The notes under the pieces: model-generated
The model's input: only the letters and a program-made list of their open reading frames with translations
Told to the model about the DNA's origin: nothing
The model's database searches: none
Part shown: one piece after another, positions 1 through 8,993 of the stretch
Position numbering within the stretch: the first letter of the stretch is position 1
Layout of the letters: every line of letters starts with the position of its first letter
Assembly (NCBI RefSeq): GCF_001412595.2
Contig: NZ_CP012640.2
Location: 3,224,001-3,288,000 of the forward strand
Reading direction: 5' to 3'
DNA: 64,000 nt
Source of the DNA: Massilia sp. WG5
GTDB lineage: Bacteria > Pseudomonadota > Gammaproteobacteria > Burkholderiales > Burkholderiaceae_D
Program-made: the position numbers and the translations under genes

Positions 1-772
1 CCTTGATCACGTCGAGCGGCTTGACGCCCTTGACCGCCAGCGATTCGGTCAGCACGAAGGAGACGCGGCTGTTCCAGGTCATGGCCAGGCGGGTGCACTG
101 CTTGCCGGCGGCGATGTGGCGGCGGATGTCTTCCGGGTCCAGCGAATGCTTCACGTAACGGACCGCGGCCTTGCTCTCGCCGGTGGCGCGCAGCTCGGTG
201 TCCTGGTCGATCGTGAAATTGTACGGCGCCTCGTCCGATTCCAGCCAGCCGGTCATCACGGCCACCGGCGAGCTTTGTACGCGCAGCGATTCCAGCGGCA
301 GCTTGTCGACCGCCTTCAGCAGCAGCTTGATCACGTCGTCGGCCTTGGACGGGCTGGCGGCGTCGATCACCAGCCAGCCGTTGACCGGATCGATCCAGGT
401 CCAGACATTGCTGCGGATCGAAAATGCGCGCGGCAGCAGTTCGTCGGCCACGCGTTCCTTCAATTCCTTCATCGCTTTCTTACCCGGCGGGAAGCCCTGC
501 TGCTCTTCCAGCTCGGCCGCACGGGCCTTGGCCACCTGGGTGATCACCGAACCCGGCAGCAGCTTCTTCTCGGTGCCGAGCATCATCAGCATCTGCTTGT
601 TCACTTCGTGGACCAGCTTGCCGTTGCCGCGCGGCGAATCCCAGCCCTGGCGCAGCAGTTCATTGCTGCTGGCCGGCGTGAAGGCCTGCGATTGCAGCGC
701 TTCTTCCATTTGTTCGGCGGTAAATGCCCACGGTGCGGGCAGACGGTAGATCTGAAGATTCTTGAACCACAT
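1..772 (-). CDS. rdgC: Recombination-associated protein RdgC (3' end outside the window)
   Basis: The protein opens [15 protein letters not shown], the characteristic N-terminus of RdgC, and the 257 visible residues keep the family pattern ([20 protein letters not shown], then [20 protein letters not shown]). RdgC is a ring-shaped nucleoid-associated protein that binds double-stranded DNA and restrains RecA activity. The family is about 300 residues, so roughly 40 C-terminal residues are missing at the window edge. The start ATG at 772 is fixed by family conservation; an AAGG lies very close upstream. It lies 89 bases downstream of dinB on the same strand, so two genes linked to recombination and SOS are neighbours. 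It may have its own promoter in the gap. Confidence 0.95.
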   Translation of the reverse strand, partial: MWFKNLQIYRLPAPWAFTAEQMEEALQSQAFTPASSNELLRQGWDSPRGNGKLVHEVNKQMLMMLGTEKKLLPGSVITQVAKARAAELEEQQGFPPGKKAMKELKERVADELLPRAFSIRSNVWTWIDPVNGWLVIDAASPSKADDVIKLLLKAVDKLPLESLRVQSSPVAVMTGWLESDEAPYNFTIDQDTELRATGESKAAVRYVKHSLDPEDIRRHIAAGKQCTRLAMTWNSRVSFVLTESLAVKGVKPLDVIK

Positions 773-861
773 ACCTTGCTTTCGGTTATCCAGCTAATTT
801 CGGGGGAACGACATTCTACACGCTGCCGGTCGGCAATTTTCACCCGGCAGGGCAGGCTTTT

Positions 862-1938
862 TCAATGTGTTGCTCGTTCGTCAAACAGACTGAGCTGCTC
901 GACTTGTTCGGTGTCGGCCAGGCGCACGCCGACGCCCAGCAGGCGCACCGGGCGGCTGGCGCGCAGCCAGCCGGTTTCCATCAGGTGCGTGTAGATCGCC
1001 AGGTTCGGCGCGTAGCCGACGCACTCCACCGTCGTCTGCTGGAAATCGTTGAATTTCAGTTTCACGAACAGCTTGTTGATGAATTTTTCAGCATTGTTGC
1101 GCCTGATCCTGCCCTGCAGCTGCTCCATCAGTTCCGGCAACAGGGCCAGGCAGGCGGGCAGGTCCGGCACGTCCGGCGTATAGGTTTCCTCGGTGCTGAT
1201 CGACTTGCGCTCGCGCACCGGATTCACTTCGCGAAAGTCGATGCCGCGGCACAGGTCGTGCAGGCGGGCGCCGAAGGACCCGAAATGCTCTTGCAGCTTC
1301 GCCATGCTCCAGCTGCGCAGGTCGGCGCAGGTCTGCACGCCCAGCCCGTTCATCTTGGCGGCCGTGACCTTGCCGACGCCATGCAGTTTTTTGACCGGCA
1401 GCGCCGCCACGAAGGCGTCGACTTCATCCGGGCGCACCAGGAACAGGCCGTCCGGCTTGTTCCAGTCGCTGGCGATCTTGGCCACGAACTTGCTGGGCGC
1501 CACCCCGGCCGACGCCGTGATGCCGACGGTCTCGAAGATGCGCTGCCGGATCTCCTGCGCGATCAGGGTCGCGCTGCCCTTGCAGTGCTTCGATGCCGTG
1601 ACGTCCAGGTAGGCCTCGTCGAGCGACAGCGGTTCCACGAGTTCTGTGTAGTCGCGGTAGATGTCCATGATCTGGGTTGACGCGATCCGGTACTTCTCCA
1701 TGTTCGGCGGGATCAGGCGCAGTTCCGGGCACAGCTTCATCGCCTGCCCGGTGGCCATCGCCGAATGGATGCCGTAGCGGCGCGCTTCGTAGTTGCAGGT
1801 GGCGATCACGCCGCGCTGGTCCGCCCGTCCCCCGACCGCCAGCGGCCGGCCGCGCAGCGACGGATCATCCCGCATCTCGACGGATGCGTAGAAACAGTCG
1901 CAATCGCAGTGGATGATCTTGCGGATAGGAGCATTCAT
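862..1938 (-). CDS. dinB: DNA polymerase IV (Y-family translesion polymerase)
   Basis: This 358-residue protein is full length for DinB. It begins MNAPIRKIIHCDCDCFYASVEM, with the catalytic Asp/Glu cluster of the Y-family palm, followed by the YEARRYGIHSAM finger motif and the second catalytic site in LSLDEAYLDVT. The little-finger domain follows after about residue 240. It performs error-prone bypass of DNA lesions and uses the beta clamp; the C-terminal EQLSLFD is a good clamp-binding motif. ATG 1938 was chosen because a LexA operator begins two bases upstream and further upstream is promoter-like; a longer in-frame reading to 2010 would translate through the operator and terminator region. 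No Shine-Dalgarno sequence is visible. Confidence 0.96.
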   Translation of the reverse strand: MNAPIRKIIHCDCDCFYASVEMRDDPSLRGRPLAVGGRADQRGVIATCNYEARRYGIHSAMATGQAMKLCPELRLIPPNMEKYRIASTQIMDIYRDYTELVEPLSLDEAYLDVTASKHCKGSATLIAQEIRQRIFETVGITASAGVAPSKFVAKIASDWNKPDGLFLVRPDEVDAFVAALPVKKLHGVGKVTAAKMNGLGVQTCADLRSWSMAKLQEHFGSFGARLHDLCRGIDFREVNPVRERKSISTEETYTPDVPDLPACLALLPELMEQLQGRIRRNNAEKFINKLFVKLKFNDFQQTTVECVGYAPNLAIYTHLMETGWLRASRPVRLLGVGVRLADTEQVEQLSLFDERATH

Positions 1939-1939
1939 A

Positions 1940-1955
1940 CTGTAATTGCATACAG
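1940..1955. promoter_or_regulatory. LexA operator (SOS box) for dinB
   Basis: The 16-base palindrome CTGTAATTGCATACAG matches the CTGT-N8-ACAG SOS-box consensus with both half-sites exact. It sits one base upstream of the dinB ATG and overlaps the candidate -10 element, so bound LexA would block transcription start directly. dinB is a classical SOS gene. Confidence 0.9.
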
Positions 1956-1982
1956 TATCGAGGGAAAGCAGAAATGATGCAA
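1954..1982 (-). promoter_or_regulatory. Candidate sigma70 promoter of dinB
   Basis: On the minus strand TTGCAT (1982-1977) and GATACT (1959-1954) are separated by 17 bases. A transcript from here would start about 7 bases further on, inside the LexA box and a few bases from the ATG. That predicts a leaderless or nearly leaderless mRNA and agrees with the missing ribosome binding site. Confidence 0.5.
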
Positions 1983-1995
1983 GACTGAAACACGC

Positions 1996-2027
1996 AAAAA
2001 AGGCGCGCAACTTTCGCCGCGCGCCTT
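1996..2027 (-). terminator. Rho-independent terminator of the first S8 protease gene
   Basis: Reading the minus strand, a perfect 9-base stem (AAGGCGCGC and GCGCGCCTT, loop of 10) is followed by a run of Ts. It starts 20 bases after the protease stop codon and just upstream of the dinB promoter, insulating the two genes. Confidence 0.88.
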
Positions 2028-2046
2028 GATCAGCGTATCGAAGCGC

Positions 2047-3843
2047 TTACCAGGTGAACTTCAGCTGGTAGGTCGCGCCATAGCCGCCCGCGTGGTAGCG
2101 CACGCGGATGTAGCGCGGCTGCGTGGTGGTCGCGGTATTGGTGACCGATACCGCGTCCGTCGTCGCCGGACCGTTGGTGCTCTGCGCCAGCTGGGTGCCG
2201 CCGCTGTTGTAGGCATACAGGTCATAGTCCGATCCGCTGCCGCTGGGGCCCATGGTCAAGGTCGCGCTCAGGGTCTTGCCGGCCGGGACCTGAACGACGA
2301 AATAATCGTTGTCGGTCGTGCCGTACAAGGTGCCGGTGACCACGGTGCCGGAAACCTTCACCGCGTTGGCAGTCGAGATGTAGTTGTTCGACTCCACCTC
2401 GCTCTGGGTCGGGGCCGTAACCGTCGCGGTGGCCATCACGGCGTTCACGGCCGCGGCCGCGTCGACGATGCCGGCGCCGCAACCCGAGCAGGCCGCCGGG
2501 AAGGCGCGTGCGGTCGCTTTCAGCTTGGCTTCGACTTCGTCCGGGGTCAGGTTCGGGTTCTTCGACAGCATCAGGGCGGCCACGCCGGCCACGTGCGGGG
2601 TCGCCATCGAGGTGCCCATCATGTAGCCGTAGTTATCGCCCGCCGGGGTGGTGGTGCCGGCGTTCCAGGTCGACAGGATCGCGCCGCCGCTGTCGCCGCC
2701 CGGCGCCGCCACGTCGACCACCGTGCCGTAGTTCGAATACGAGGCCTTGCCGCCGCTACGGTTCACCGCCGCCACCGTGATCACGCCGGCGCAATTGGCC
2801 GGGTTCGAATTGGACGCATTGGTGTTCGAGTTGCCGGCCGCGACCACGACCACGGCGCCGCGCGAACGTGCGCTGTTGATCGCGTTCTGGGTGGTGGTGT
2901 CGCAGGCGCCGCTGCCGCCCAGCGACAGGTTCAGCACGCGCGCCTTGTTCGCATTGGCCGGGGCGCCGGTGACGGCGCCGCCGGAGGCCCAGACGATGGC
3001 GTCGGCGATGTCCGAGGTATAGCCGCCGCACTTGCCCAGCACGCGCACCGGGACGATCTTGGCGCCGAAGGCGACGCCGGCCACGCCGACGCCGTTGCCG
3101 GTCCTGGCCGCGATGGTGCCGGCCACGTGGGTGCCGTGCCAGCTCGATGCCTCGTCCTGGGCCGGCATGCCGCCGCCGCACTGGCCGGCAACGGTGTTGT
3201 CGCCGACGTCGCTGGCGTCGCTGTCGCGGCCGTTGCCGTCGCCGGCAATGCTGGCGCTGGCGATGAAGTCATAGCCCGGCAGGATCTGGCCGCTCAGGTC
3301 GGCGTGCGGGCGGTAGCCGGTGTCGATCACGGCCACGTTGATGCCGGCGCCGGTCGATTTGTCCCAGGCGGCCGGCAGGTTCAGGCCGGCCTTGGCTTCG
3401 TAGTAGTGCCACTGCTGGCTGTACATGGGATCGTTCGGCACGTACAGCGGCGTCATGATGCGGTCCGGTTCCGCGTACTCGACGTCCGGATCGCGCGTCT
3501 TCAGCTCGGCGGCCAGGGTGCGGGCTTCGTCCAGCGACATCGTGCGGCTGAGCTGCATCACGTTGGCGCCGGTGGCGGTCGCGCGCAGCGCGCGCATGGT
3601 GGCGCCGAGCTGCTGGCCGGCACGGGCCTGCAGGGCCTGGCGCGCAGCCGACATGGCGCGCGGCGGCACGGCGCCCTTTGAATTGTCGACCGCATCCTTG
3701 TACTTGACGATCAGGCGGTCGGTCTGGGTAATGACCTTGCTTGGTGGCGCATCCGACGGCGCGGCATGGGCCGCCAGCGAGCCGAAGGCGACGAGGGCTG
3801 CGGCGCAGATTTTCAACACGGGAGACATCTTGTGGTGCGTCAT
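2047..3843 (-). CDS. Secreted S8 family serine protease with C-terminal PPC domain
   Basis: This 598-residue subtilisin-type protease has a signal peptide (about residues 1-28, ending AAHAA), an inhibitor-like propeptide beginning DRLIVKYKD (about 42), then the catalytic domain. The triad is visible: Asp174 in AVIDTGY, His236 in HGTHVAGT and Ser412 in GTSMATPH. A C-terminal pre-peptidase (PPC) beta domain runs from about residue 483 and would be removed or act in secretion. ATG 3843 is preferred because GAGGAAGC lies just upstream and a signal peptide follows at once; a longer in-frame start would cross a terminator hairpin. It is a tandem paralogue of the next gene upstream. Substrate is unknown; export through Sec to the medium is inferred. 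Confidence 0.93.
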   Translation of the reverse strand: MTHHKMSPVLKICAAALVAFGSLAAHAAPSDAPPSKVITQTDRLIVKYKDAVDNSKGAVPPRAMSAARQALQARAGQQLGATMRALRATATGANVMQLSRTMSLDEARTLAAELKTRDPDVEYAEPDRIMTPLYVPNDPMYSQQWHYYEAKAGLNLPAAWDKSTGAGINVAVIDTGYRPHADLSGQILPGYDFIASASIAGDGNGRDSDASDVGDNTVAGQCGGGMPAQDEASSWHGTHVAGTIAARTGNGVGVAGVAFGAKIVPVRVLGKCGGYTSDIADAIVWASGGAVTGAPANANKARVLNLSLGGSGACDTTTQNAINSARSRGAVVVVAAGNSNTNASNSNPANCAGVITVAAVNRSGGKASYSNYGTVVDVAAPGGDSGGAILSTWNAGTTTPAGDNYGYMMGTSMATPHVAGVAALMLSKNPNLTPDEVEAKLKATARAFPAACSGCGAGIVDAAAAVNAVMATATVTAPTQSEVESNNYISTANAVKVSGTVVTGTLYGTTDNDYFVVQVPAGKTLSATLTMGPSGSGSDYDLYAYNSGGTQLAQSTNGPATTDAVSVTNTATTTQPRYIRVRYHAGGYGATYQLKFTW

Positions 3844-3884
3844 GCTTGCTTCCTCTTTCCAATTTACTGAACAGGGAAGCGTAA

Positions 3885-3911
3885 CGAAAAGCGGCCCGCT
3901 TGGGGCCGCTT
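3885..3911 (-). terminator. Terminator between the tandem S8 protease genes
   Basis: A perfect 9-base stem (AAGCGGCCC and GGGCCGCTT, 5-base loop) is followed on the minus strand by TTTTCG. It lies about 90 bases after the stop of the upstream protease and about 45 bases before the start of the downstream one, so the two copies are probably transcribed separately or by partial read-through. Confidence 0.75.
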
Positions 3912-4003
3912 TAGGGGTTTTCACCACAGAAAAATTTTTGATAAGTAATTGATTGATAAAGGAAATTAGTTCCTAAGAGTACTTTCCTTTACAGACAATC
4001 CAC

Positions 4004-5848
4004 TTACCAGCTCAGCTTCAGGGTGTACTTGCCGCTGGTCGAACCGGTGCCGCCGCTGTAGTACACCACGCGCACGTAAGCGGACACGGTGGTGGTACCG
4101 TTATTGATCACGCTTGTCGAATCCACCGAGCCGGCGCCGTTGGTGCTCGATGTCACCTGGGTGCCGGCGCTGTTGTAGATGTACAGGTCGTAGTCGGAGG
4201 TCGAGTTCGGCGTCAGGGTCGAGGTCAGGGTCTTGCCGGCCGGGAGTTGCACCAGGAAGTAGTCCGTATCGGTGCTGCTGGACATGGTGCCGTTGACCGT
4301 GGTGCCCGAGGTCGACACCGTGTTGGCGGTGCTGATCGTGTTGTTCGACTCGGTTTCCGAGATCGTCGTGCCGGTGCCGCCGGTGCCGGTGCCGGCGGCG
4401 GCATCGACCGCCGCCGAGGCGTCGACGATACCGGCGCCGCAGCCGCTGCACGTTGCCGGGAAGGCGCGCGCACTCGACTTCAGGCGGGCGGCGACGTCGT
4501 CCGGAGTGAGGGCCGGGTTCTTCGCCAGCATCAGCGCGACCACGCCGGCCACGTGCGGGGTGGCCATCGAGGTGCCCATGTAGCCGACGTAGTTGTCGGC
4601 GCCCGGGGTGGTGGTGCCGGCGTTCAGGGTCGACAGGATCGCCGCGCCGCTGTCGCCGCCCGGCGCCGCCACGCTGACGATGCTGCCGTAGTTCGAGTAC
4701 GAGGCCTTGCCGCCCGATTTATTGGTGGCCGCCACCGCGATCACGCCCGAGCAGTTGGCCGGGCTGCTGTTGCTGGCATTCTGGTTCTCGTTGCCGGCCG
4801 CGACCACGACCACGGTGCCGCGCGAGCGCGCGCCGTTGATCGCGTTCTGGGTGGTGGTGTCGCAGGCGCCGCCGCCGCCCAGCGACATATTGATCACCTG
4901 GGCGCGGGCCGCGATATTGGTCACGCCCGCGACGGTGCCGCCGGAGGCCCAGATGATGCCGTCGGCGATGTCCGAGGTGTAGCCGCCGCACTGGCCCAGC
5001 ACGCGCACCGGCACGACCTTGGCGCCGTAGGCGACGCCGGCCACGCCGATGCCGTTGTTGGTGAGCGCCGCGATGGTGCCGGCCACGTGGGTGCCGTGCC
5101 AGCTCGAGTTGCTGGCCGCCGAGCCGGTGCCGCACTGGCCCGCGGCGGTCCAGTCGCCCGGGTCGCTGGCGTCGCTGTCGCGGCCGTTGCCATCGTTCGA
5201 GATGGTGGTATCGGCGATGAAGTCATAGCCGGCCAGGATCTGGCCCTGCAGGTCGACGTGCGGACGGTAGCCGGTGTCGATCACGGCCACGCGGATGCCG
5301 GCGCCGGTCGATTTGTCCCAGGCTGCCGGCAGGCGCATGCCGCCGGTCACGTCGGTGTAGTCCCACTGCTGGGCAAACAGCGGGTCGTTCGGCGTGAACA
5401 TCGGCTTCATGATGCGGTCCGGCTCGGCGTACTCGACCGAGGAATCGCTGGCCATCAGGTCGGCGGCGAGCTTGGCGGCCTCGGCCACGGCGAGCTTGCG
5501 GTTCATCTGGATCACGCGGGCGCCGGTACCGATGGTGTGCAGTTCCTTCATCGTCAGGCCGCGCTTGCGGCCGACCTGGTCGACCATGGCCTTGCGCGAG
5601 GCTGCCATCGGCGACGAGGCGGCGGCGCGGGTCAGGCCCTTGGCGGTGCTCTTGGCGCCCGGTCCGGCCTCGTCCTTGTACTTGACGATCAGGCGGTCGG
5701 TCTGGTCGCTCACGCCCGCAGCCTGTGCGGAGGCTGCACTTGCCGCACCAGCGGGCGCGCCCGCGAATACTGCGCCGGCGCCGAGGCCGAGGACGGTCGC
5801 TGCGCACAGTTTCAAGACTGCCGGGTACATCGATTTCCGAGACTTCAT
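4004..5848 (-). CDS. Secreted S8 family serine protease with C-terminal PPC domain (tandem copy)
   Basis: This 614-residue protein has the same architecture as its downstream neighbour: signal peptide (about 1-30), propeptide with DRLIVKYKDEAG, catalytic Asp191 (AVIDTGY), His251 (HGTHVAGT) and Ser427 (GTSMATPH), and a PPC domain beginning ESNNTISTANTV near residue 497. A Gly/Thr-rich linker (GTGTGGTGTT) joins the catalytic and PPC domains and is absent from the other copy. The ATG follows GGAAGAAAC, a good ribosome binding site. The two genes are clearly a tandem duplication, alike through long stretches, and have diverged most in the signal peptide, propeptide and linker. Confidence 0.93.
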   Translation of the reverse strand: MKSRKSMYPAVLKLCAATVLGLGAGAVFAGAPAGAASAASAQAAGVSDQTDRLIVKYKDEAGPGAKSTAKGLTRAAASSPMAASRKAMVDQVGRKRGLTMKELHTIGTGARVIQMNRKLAVAEAAKLAADLMASDSSVEYAEPDRIMKPMFTPNDPLFAQQWDYTDVTGGMRLPAAWDKSTGAGIRVAVIDTGYRPHVDLQGQILAGYDFIADTTISNDGNGRDSDASDPGDWTAAGQCGTGSAASNSSWHGTHVAGTIAALTNNGIGVAGVAYGAKVVPVRVLGQCGGYTSDIADGIIWASGGTVAGVTNIAARAQVINMSLGGGGACDTTTQNAINGARSRGTVVVVAAGNENQNASNSSPANCSGVIAVAATNKSGGKASYSNYGSIVSVAAPGGDSGAAILSTLNAGTTTPGADNYVGYMGTSMATPHVAGVVALMLAKNPALTPDDVAARLKSSARAFPATCSGCGAGIVDASAAVDAAAGTGTGGTGTTISETESNNTISTANTVSTSGTTVNGTMSSSTDTDYFLVQLPAGKTLTSTLTPNSTSDYDLYIYNSAGTQVTSSTNGAGSVDSTSVINNGTTTVSAYVRVVYYSGGTGSTSGKYTLKLSW

Positions 5849-6236
5849 GTTTCTTCCTTTTTATAGAAAAACACAAAAGTTTGATTTTCCGCAAGCACGT
5901 CAATGCAGCCGAGTGCCTGAGATCTTTTGTATCGACGCTGTTTCTGTACGTCGATTTCCCGTCTGAAAGCGGGACACGGAAGAGTAGCGCGAAGGCGGAA
6001 ATAGTGTAGATATTTCACAATTGATTTCGGCATATTTACAACGAAAAACCGGATCAAGTAGCAAAAACCTACTTTATTTGGCAGAAAAACAGCTCAGCAG
6101 AATAAGATCTTGCTAAAAATGGCCAAAAACAAGCTCAGCCATCATTCTCGGTCAACCACAATATTTAACACATTGTCTTGAGATATATCAGATATAACTA
6201 AAAAATTTTCACCAGGCGGCCAATGCCGGCCAAACG
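5849..6236. other. AT-rich intergenic region upstream of the S8 protease
   Basis: These 388 bases hold no convincing gene. They are markedly richer in A and T than the surrounding coding DNA, especially 5990-6230. They separate the receptor terminator from the protease start and probably carry the protease promoter, but I could not pick a convincing -35/-10 pair. A short minus-strand reading frame (5845-6057) lacks coding character. Confidence 0.5.
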
Positions 6237-6264
6237 AAAAAAGGCCGCGATCGCTCGCGGCCTT
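6237..6264 (-). terminator. Terminator of the TonB-dependent receptor gene
   Basis: A perfect 9-base stem (AAGGCCGCG and CGCGGCCTT, 6-base loop) is followed by six Ts and CG on the minus strand, 28 bases after the receptor stop codon. Confidence 0.9.
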
Positions 6265-6291
6265 TTCCTCCTGCGGACAGCAGTTCAAGGC

Positions 6292-8514
6292 TTAGAAATT
6301 GCCCTTGAACTGAACGCCGTAGGTGCGTGGCTCATTGGTGAAACCAGTCAGGTTGTTGAAGTCGATGGCGCCGGTGATGCGACGCTGGTCGAGGATGTTG
6401 CGGCCGAAGGCTGCCACTTCATACTTGCCGCCCGCCCAGTTGTAGCCGACGCGCAGGCCGCCTTCGGTCAGCGGCTTGCCGGTGAACTCGGCTGCTTCGT
6501 ACAGGAAGAAGTTGATCTTCGTACGGTAGGACCAGTCGGTGTAGACGAAGAACTCGCCGTCGCCCATCGGGATGCCATAGCGTGCGGTCGCGTTCAGGGT
6601 CCACTTCGGCGCCTGCGGCAGCGGGTTGCCGTTGATCTCGACGCGGCCGGCCGCATTGATCGGGTCGGTGATCGTGCACTGGGCGCACTTGTTCACCGAC
6701 AGGCTCGGATCGCGGATCTCGGTGAAGTTGTAGCTGGCGCCGGCGGTCACGCGCAGCGACGGGCTGACGATGCCTTCGAAGTCGAACTCGGCGCCCTGGG
6801 CCTTGGTCTTGGCCGCGTTGATCAGCTTGGTAACGTTCGAGTTGCCGCCGACCACGGTCAGCTGCTGGTTCTTCACCTCGAAGTCGTACAGCGAGAAGTT
6901 CAGGCGCGCGCGGCGCTGGAACAGGTCGGCCTTGACGCCGCCTTCGACCGAAGTGACGGTCTCGGCGTCGGCCACGGTCACCGGCACCGATGCCGAAGCG
7001 GCGGCGATACTCGGGGCGCGGAAGCCGGTCGCCACGCGGGCATACAGGTTCACCTCACGGTTCAGCTTGTAGGTACCCGACAGGTCCCAGTTGACCTTGC
7101 TCTTGCTTTCGCTGATGCCGGCCGGGCCGATCAGGGTCACGTTGGTGTGTTCCAGCGTGGCGAAGTCCTTCTTGTCGTCGGTGTAGCGCAGGCCGCCGCG
7201 CAGGGAAAGGGCGTCGTTGACGGCATAGGTCACGGAACCGAAGGCGGCCCAGGCCTTGTTCTTCTGGTTCGAGACCACGCGCGAGGTTTGCGCCTGGGTC
7301 ACGCTGTCGAAGTTGTCGCTGCCGCCGGTCGCATCTTCATCGAAGTAGTACAGGCCGGCCTGCCAGTTCAGCGGACCCGCGTTCTTCGACTCGACGCGGA
7401 ATTCCTGCGAATACTGGCTCAGGTCGGTCAGGCGGCTGGCGGTCTGCACCTGGAAGGGGATGAAGCCCGGGCCGGCCGGGGTGCCGCCGTCGATGTCGCC
7501 GCGGCTGTTGTAATGGGCCACGCCTTCGTAGCCGGTGATCGAGTACAGCTTGACGGCGCCCAGGTCCCACGACAGGCGCAGGTTGGCGCCGTTGGTTTTC
7601 AGGTCCTGGTAGTTCAGGGCGTTGGTGACGATGCTGTTCAGGTCGTAGCCGTCGACGATGTCGGCGCTGCCCTTCTTGATCAGGTTCGCGCGGAACAGGC
7701 GGGCGCTGCCATTGGTGGTGCGCTGGTGCACGTTGAACAGCGCGCTGAAGCTCGCGTCCGGGGTGTACAGGAACTGCACGCGCTCGGCGTGTTCGTTGTA
7801 GCCGTCCAGGTCGCCGGTCTTGTTGGTCTTGGCGACGTCGCTGTAGTTGCTGACGTAATCGTCGCGGTGCTGGCGCAGGGTCGACACGCGCATCGCCCAC
7901 TTGTCCGACAGCGGCACGTTGACGGCGCCTTCCAGGTTGACGGTGTTATGCGTGCCCCACGAGGCGTTGTAATAGCCTTCGACCTTCTTCAGGTTCGGCT
8001 TTTCGGATTCGAGCTTGACCACGCCGGCCGGGGTATTGCGGCCGAACAGGGTGCCCTGCGGACCGCGCAGCACTTCCACGCCGGTCACGTCGAAGATCGG
8101 GAAGCCTTTCAGGATCGGGTTTTCCTGGACGATGTCGTCATAGATCAGCGACACCGGCTGCGAGGCGAACAGCGAGAAGTCGGTGTTGCCGTAGCCGCGG
8201 ATGTAGAAGCGCGGGAAGGTACGGCCGTTCGACGATTCGATGTTCAGGCTCGGCACCTTGCCGGCCAGCACGCGGATGTCTTCGCCACCGGAGACGATGA
8301 CGTCCAGTTTCTCACCCTTGACGGCGCTGACGGAAACCGGCACCTCCCGGATGTTTTCGGTGCGGCGCTGCGCCGTCACGGTGACGGTCTGCAGCTCGTT
8401 GGACGATGTAGCTTGGGCCTGTGCCAGGGCCGAGGCGGCCGGCAAGGCGGACAGCGCCAGCATCGCACCGTGGGTGGCGATGACGCGCTTGTGCATCTTG
8501 GACATCTTGATCAT
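6292..8514 (-). CDS. TonB-dependent outer-membrane receptor
   Basis: This 740-residue protein has a signal peptide (about 1-32, ending ALAQA), a TonB-box-like stretch near residues 40-50 (ELQTVTVTAQRR), a plug domain with the typical VEVLRGPQGTLFGRNTPAGVV signature, and a 22-strand-type barrel ending in aromatic Phe (FKGNF). Such receptors import siderophores, cobalamin, glycans or other large substrates using TonB energy. The ligand cannot be read from the sequence; the overall look is closest to the FecA/FyuA-like ferric complex receptor class. An AGGAA about 8 bases before ATG 8514 supports the start. It stands alone, with its own terminator. No transporter or FecI/FecR regulators are adjacent. 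Confidence 0.92.
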   Translation of the reverse strand: MIKMSKMHKRVIATHGAMLALSALPAASALAQAQATSSNELQTVTVTAQRRTENIREVPVSVSAVKGEKLDVIVSGGEDIRVLAGKVPSLNIESSNGRTFPRFYIRGYGNTDFSLFASQPVSLIYDDIVQENPILKGFPIFDVTGVEVLRGPQGTLFGRNTPAGVVKLESEKPNLKKVEGYYNASWGTHNTVNLEGAVNVPLSDKWAMRVSTLRQHRDDYVSNYSDVAKTNKTGDLDGYNEHAERVQFLYTPDASFSALFNVHQRTTNGSARLFRANLIKKGSADIVDGYDLNSIVTNALNYQDLKTNGANLRLSWDLGAVKLYSITGYEGVAHYNSRGDIDGGTPAGPGFIPFQVQTASRLTDLSQYSQEFRVESKNAGPLNWQAGLYYFDEDATGGSDNFDSVTQAQTSRVVSNQKNKAWAAFGSVTYAVNDALSLRGGLRYTDDKKDFATLEHTNVTLIGPAGISESKSKVNWDLSGTYKLNREVNLYARVATGFRAPSIAAASASVPVTVADAETVTSVEGGVKADLFQRRARLNFSLYDFEVKNQQLTVVGGNSNVTKLINAAKTKAQGAEFDFEGIVSPSLRVTAGASYNFTEIRDPSLSVNKCAQCTITDPINAAGRVEINGNPLPQAPKWTLNATARYGIPMGDGEFFVYTDWSYRTKINFFLYEAAEFTGKPLTEGGLRVGYNWAGGKYEVAAFGRNILDQRRITGAIDFNNLTGFTNEPRTYGVQFKGNF

Positions 8515-8707
8515 TGCAATTTCCTAGGAAGAGTGAAAAAAACTGCCGCGTGTCTCCGCCATTCCAGAGCTCAGCACTGCGCACCGTTGGCGATGTCTAA
8601 ATATTGCCGGCTTGAAAGCGCGCAATTGTCAGCCATGTGTATAAGCTTAGGCAAGAAATAAGCGCAGGACCGGGCGGACATACAACACATTTTTTTCAGT
8701 AAAACCC

Positions 8708-8737
8708 TTGCGTGCTGCGGAAGGGATACGCTATGAT
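8708..8737 (+). promoter_or_regulatory. Promoter of the tRNA-Val/tRNA-Asp unit
   Basis: TTGCGT (8708-8713) and TATGAT (8732-8737) are 18 bases apart, followed by a GC-rich stretch (tcgggcct) like the discriminator of stringently controlled stable-RNA promoters. It lies about 55 bases before the first tRNA. Confidence 0.65.
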
Positions 8738-8793
8738 TCGGGCCTCTTCGGACGCGGTGACAAACGTCGGAAGACATCTCTGGTAGAGAGCGC

Positions 8794-8869
8794 GGGCGCT
8801 TAGCTCAGTTGGTAGAGCGGATCCCTTACAAGGATTAGGTCGGGAGTTCGAGCCTCTCAGCGCCCACCA
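8794..8869 (+). tRNA. tRNA-Val (anticodon TAC)
   Basis: A complete cloverleaf is visible: acceptor stem GGGCGCT/AGCGCCC, D arm with AGCTCAGTTGGTAGAGC, anticodon loop CTTACAA reading TAC, T arm with GGTTCGA-like GAGTTCGAGCCTC, and an encoded ACCA end. Confidence 0.97.
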
Positions 8870-8916
8870 CGCCTTCAGGATGATGTCGGCAAAGCGAAGA
8901 ACCGGTCAGTAGTAAC

Positions 8917-8993
8917 GGAGCGGTAGTTCAGTTGGTTAGAATACCGGCCTGTCACGCCGGGGGTCGCGGGTTCGAGCCCCGTCCGCTCCGCCA
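8917..8993 (+). tRNA. tRNA-Asp (anticodon GTC)
   Basis: A complete cloverleaf: acceptor stem GGAGCGG/CCGCTCC, D arm AGTTCAGTTGGTTAGAAT, anticodon loop CTGTCAC reading GTC, T arm CGGGTTCGAGCCCCG, discriminator G and encoded CCA. It is 47 bases after tRNA-Val, probably co-transcribed. Its 3' part is repeated downstream at 9128. Confidence 0.97.

Noticed and set aside
2026..3681. Open frame antisense to the first S8 protease
   Set aside because: Low-complexity Gly/Ala/Arg/His translation opposite a gene with an intact catalytic triad.
5845..6057. Short minus-strand open frame in the AT-rich gap
   Set aside because: Overlaps the upstream region of the S8 protease; no ribosome binding site or family.
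6223..8661. Long open frame antisense to the TonB-dependent receptor
   Set aside because: It mirrors a high-GC gene with recognised domains; its translation is rich in Arg, Gly, Val and Ala with no domain.
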